Shown here piece after piece: positions 63,614 to 64,000 of a stretch of DNA of 64,000 nucleotides. The notes below the pieces were generated by a model, which was not told the DNA's origin, did no database searches, and saw only the letters and a list, made by a program, of their open reading frames with translations. Numbering within the stretch: the first letter of the stretch is position 1; every line of letters begins with the position of its first letter. Where the stretch lies: the NCBI RefSeq assembly GCF_002215215.1, contig NZ_CP018632.1, positions 5,638,501 through 5,702,500 on the forward strand, given 5' to 3'. The stretch comes from Granulosicoccus antarcticus IMCC3135 (GTDB lineage: Bacteria; Pseudomonadota; Gammaproteobacteria; Granulosicoccales; Granulosicoccaceae). Made by a program: the position numbers and the translations under genes.

Positions 63614-64000
63614 TTACATGGCACCTGGCAGATCGCCATATGGCCACTGGATAACAATGTTCTCGTTTCGCTCCCGGCCCGTTGATACAAGATGCACGGG
63701 AACACCCGTAAGCTCAGCCAGACGCGCAATGTAATTTTGAGCAGCAACAGGCAGATCTGACATCTCTGTAGCGCCTTCGGTATCTGACTGCCAACCAGGC
63801 ATGGATTCGTAGACAGGCACACAACGATCAAAATCATCAGCACCGATCGGTGGATGGTCAATCTGCTCACCGTCCAGCTCATAGGCGATGCAGATCTTGA
63901 TAGTTGCCAGCGTGTCCATGACATCAAGCTTCGTCAAACACAAACCGGTGATGCCATTCAGGATGGCGGCACGACGCACAGCAACAGCATCAAACCAGCC
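63614..64000 (-). CDS. purA: Adenylosuccinate synthetase, C-terminal part (runs off the window)
   Basis: The last 128 codons of PurA, which joins IMP and aspartate in AMP synthesis. The frame enters from the right edge reading GWFDAVAVRRAAILNG and continues NGITGLCLTKLDVMDTL, then the DLPVAAQNYIARLAELTGVPVHLVSTGRERNE segment that holds the GTP/IMP loop. It ends LPGAM. The upstream part, including the GTP-binding P-loop, lies outside the window. Confidence 0.96.
   Translation of the reverse strand, partial: GWFDAVAVRRAAILNGITGLCLTKLDVMDTLATIKICIAYELDGEQIDHPPIGADDFDRCVPVYESMPGWQSDTEGATEMSDLPVAAQNYIARLAELTGVPVHLVSTGRERNENIVIQWPYGDLPGAM

Overview
This window carries housekeeping and accessory genes of a gammaproteobacterium with moderate GC. 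Two blocks follow the conserved gammaproteobacterial (Pseudomonas-like) order closely. One is RDD protein / lptG-lptF / pepA / holC / valS. The other is purA / tRNA-Leu / rnr / rlmB / rpsF-rpsR-membrane protein-rplI / dnaB / alr. The lysine/alanine-rich histone H1-like sequences and overall gene content would fit a Granulosicoccus-like or related Chromatiales lineage, but that assignment is an inference from protein style. No phage, insertion sequence or CRISPR array is visible. The only RNA gene I can support is one tRNA-Leu(CAG).

Layout. 0-3.4 kb: tail of an unknown acidic protein, a glycine-zipper envelope protein, then a PepSY protein / OmpR-type regulator / PhoQ-like kinase cassette. 3.4-7.2 kb (minus strand): methyltransferase, YadG/YadH-type ABC exporter, lytic transglycosylase. 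7.3-10.5 kb: cobalamin adenosyltransferase, a HIT hydrolase, and a MoxR ATPase with its VWA partner. 10.6-15.5 kb: FG-GAP-like lipoprotein, a large REC-REC-PAS-degenerate GGDEF protein, and a cytochrome P450. 15.5-19.1 kb: translationally coupled gshA-mobA-moeA. 19.1-25.5 kb: YbfF-like hydrolase, DUF2058 protein, sbcB, a small membrane protein, bpt, a class III nucleotidyl cyclase and an IMPase-family phosphatase. 25.8-30.4 kb: rep and lon.

30.5-34.7 kb: DUF3187 protein, dsbC, xerD and a second moeA. 34.8-43.5 kb: free-standing Lys/Ala repeat protein, RDD protein, lptG/lptF, pepA, holC, valS. 43.6-49 kb: DUF2970 protein, outer-membrane barrel, ABC-F ATPase, lemA and two TPM-domain genes. 49-51.8 kb: MFS transporter, galU, fdxA. 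52-64 kb: the alr-dnaB-rplI-...-rnr-tRNA-purA block.

The most unusual object is RNase R (58160-61864). Its catalytic core is followed by about 500 residues of basic, histone H1-like pentapeptide repeat. The same repeat forms the separate 170-residue protein at 34840-35352. Other points of interest are a perfect 11-bp inverted repeat just upstream of pepA, a signalling hub whose first receiver and GGDEF domains both look inactive, a VWA protein with an altered MIDAS motif, two divergent moeA copies, and several strong unassigned inverted repeats.
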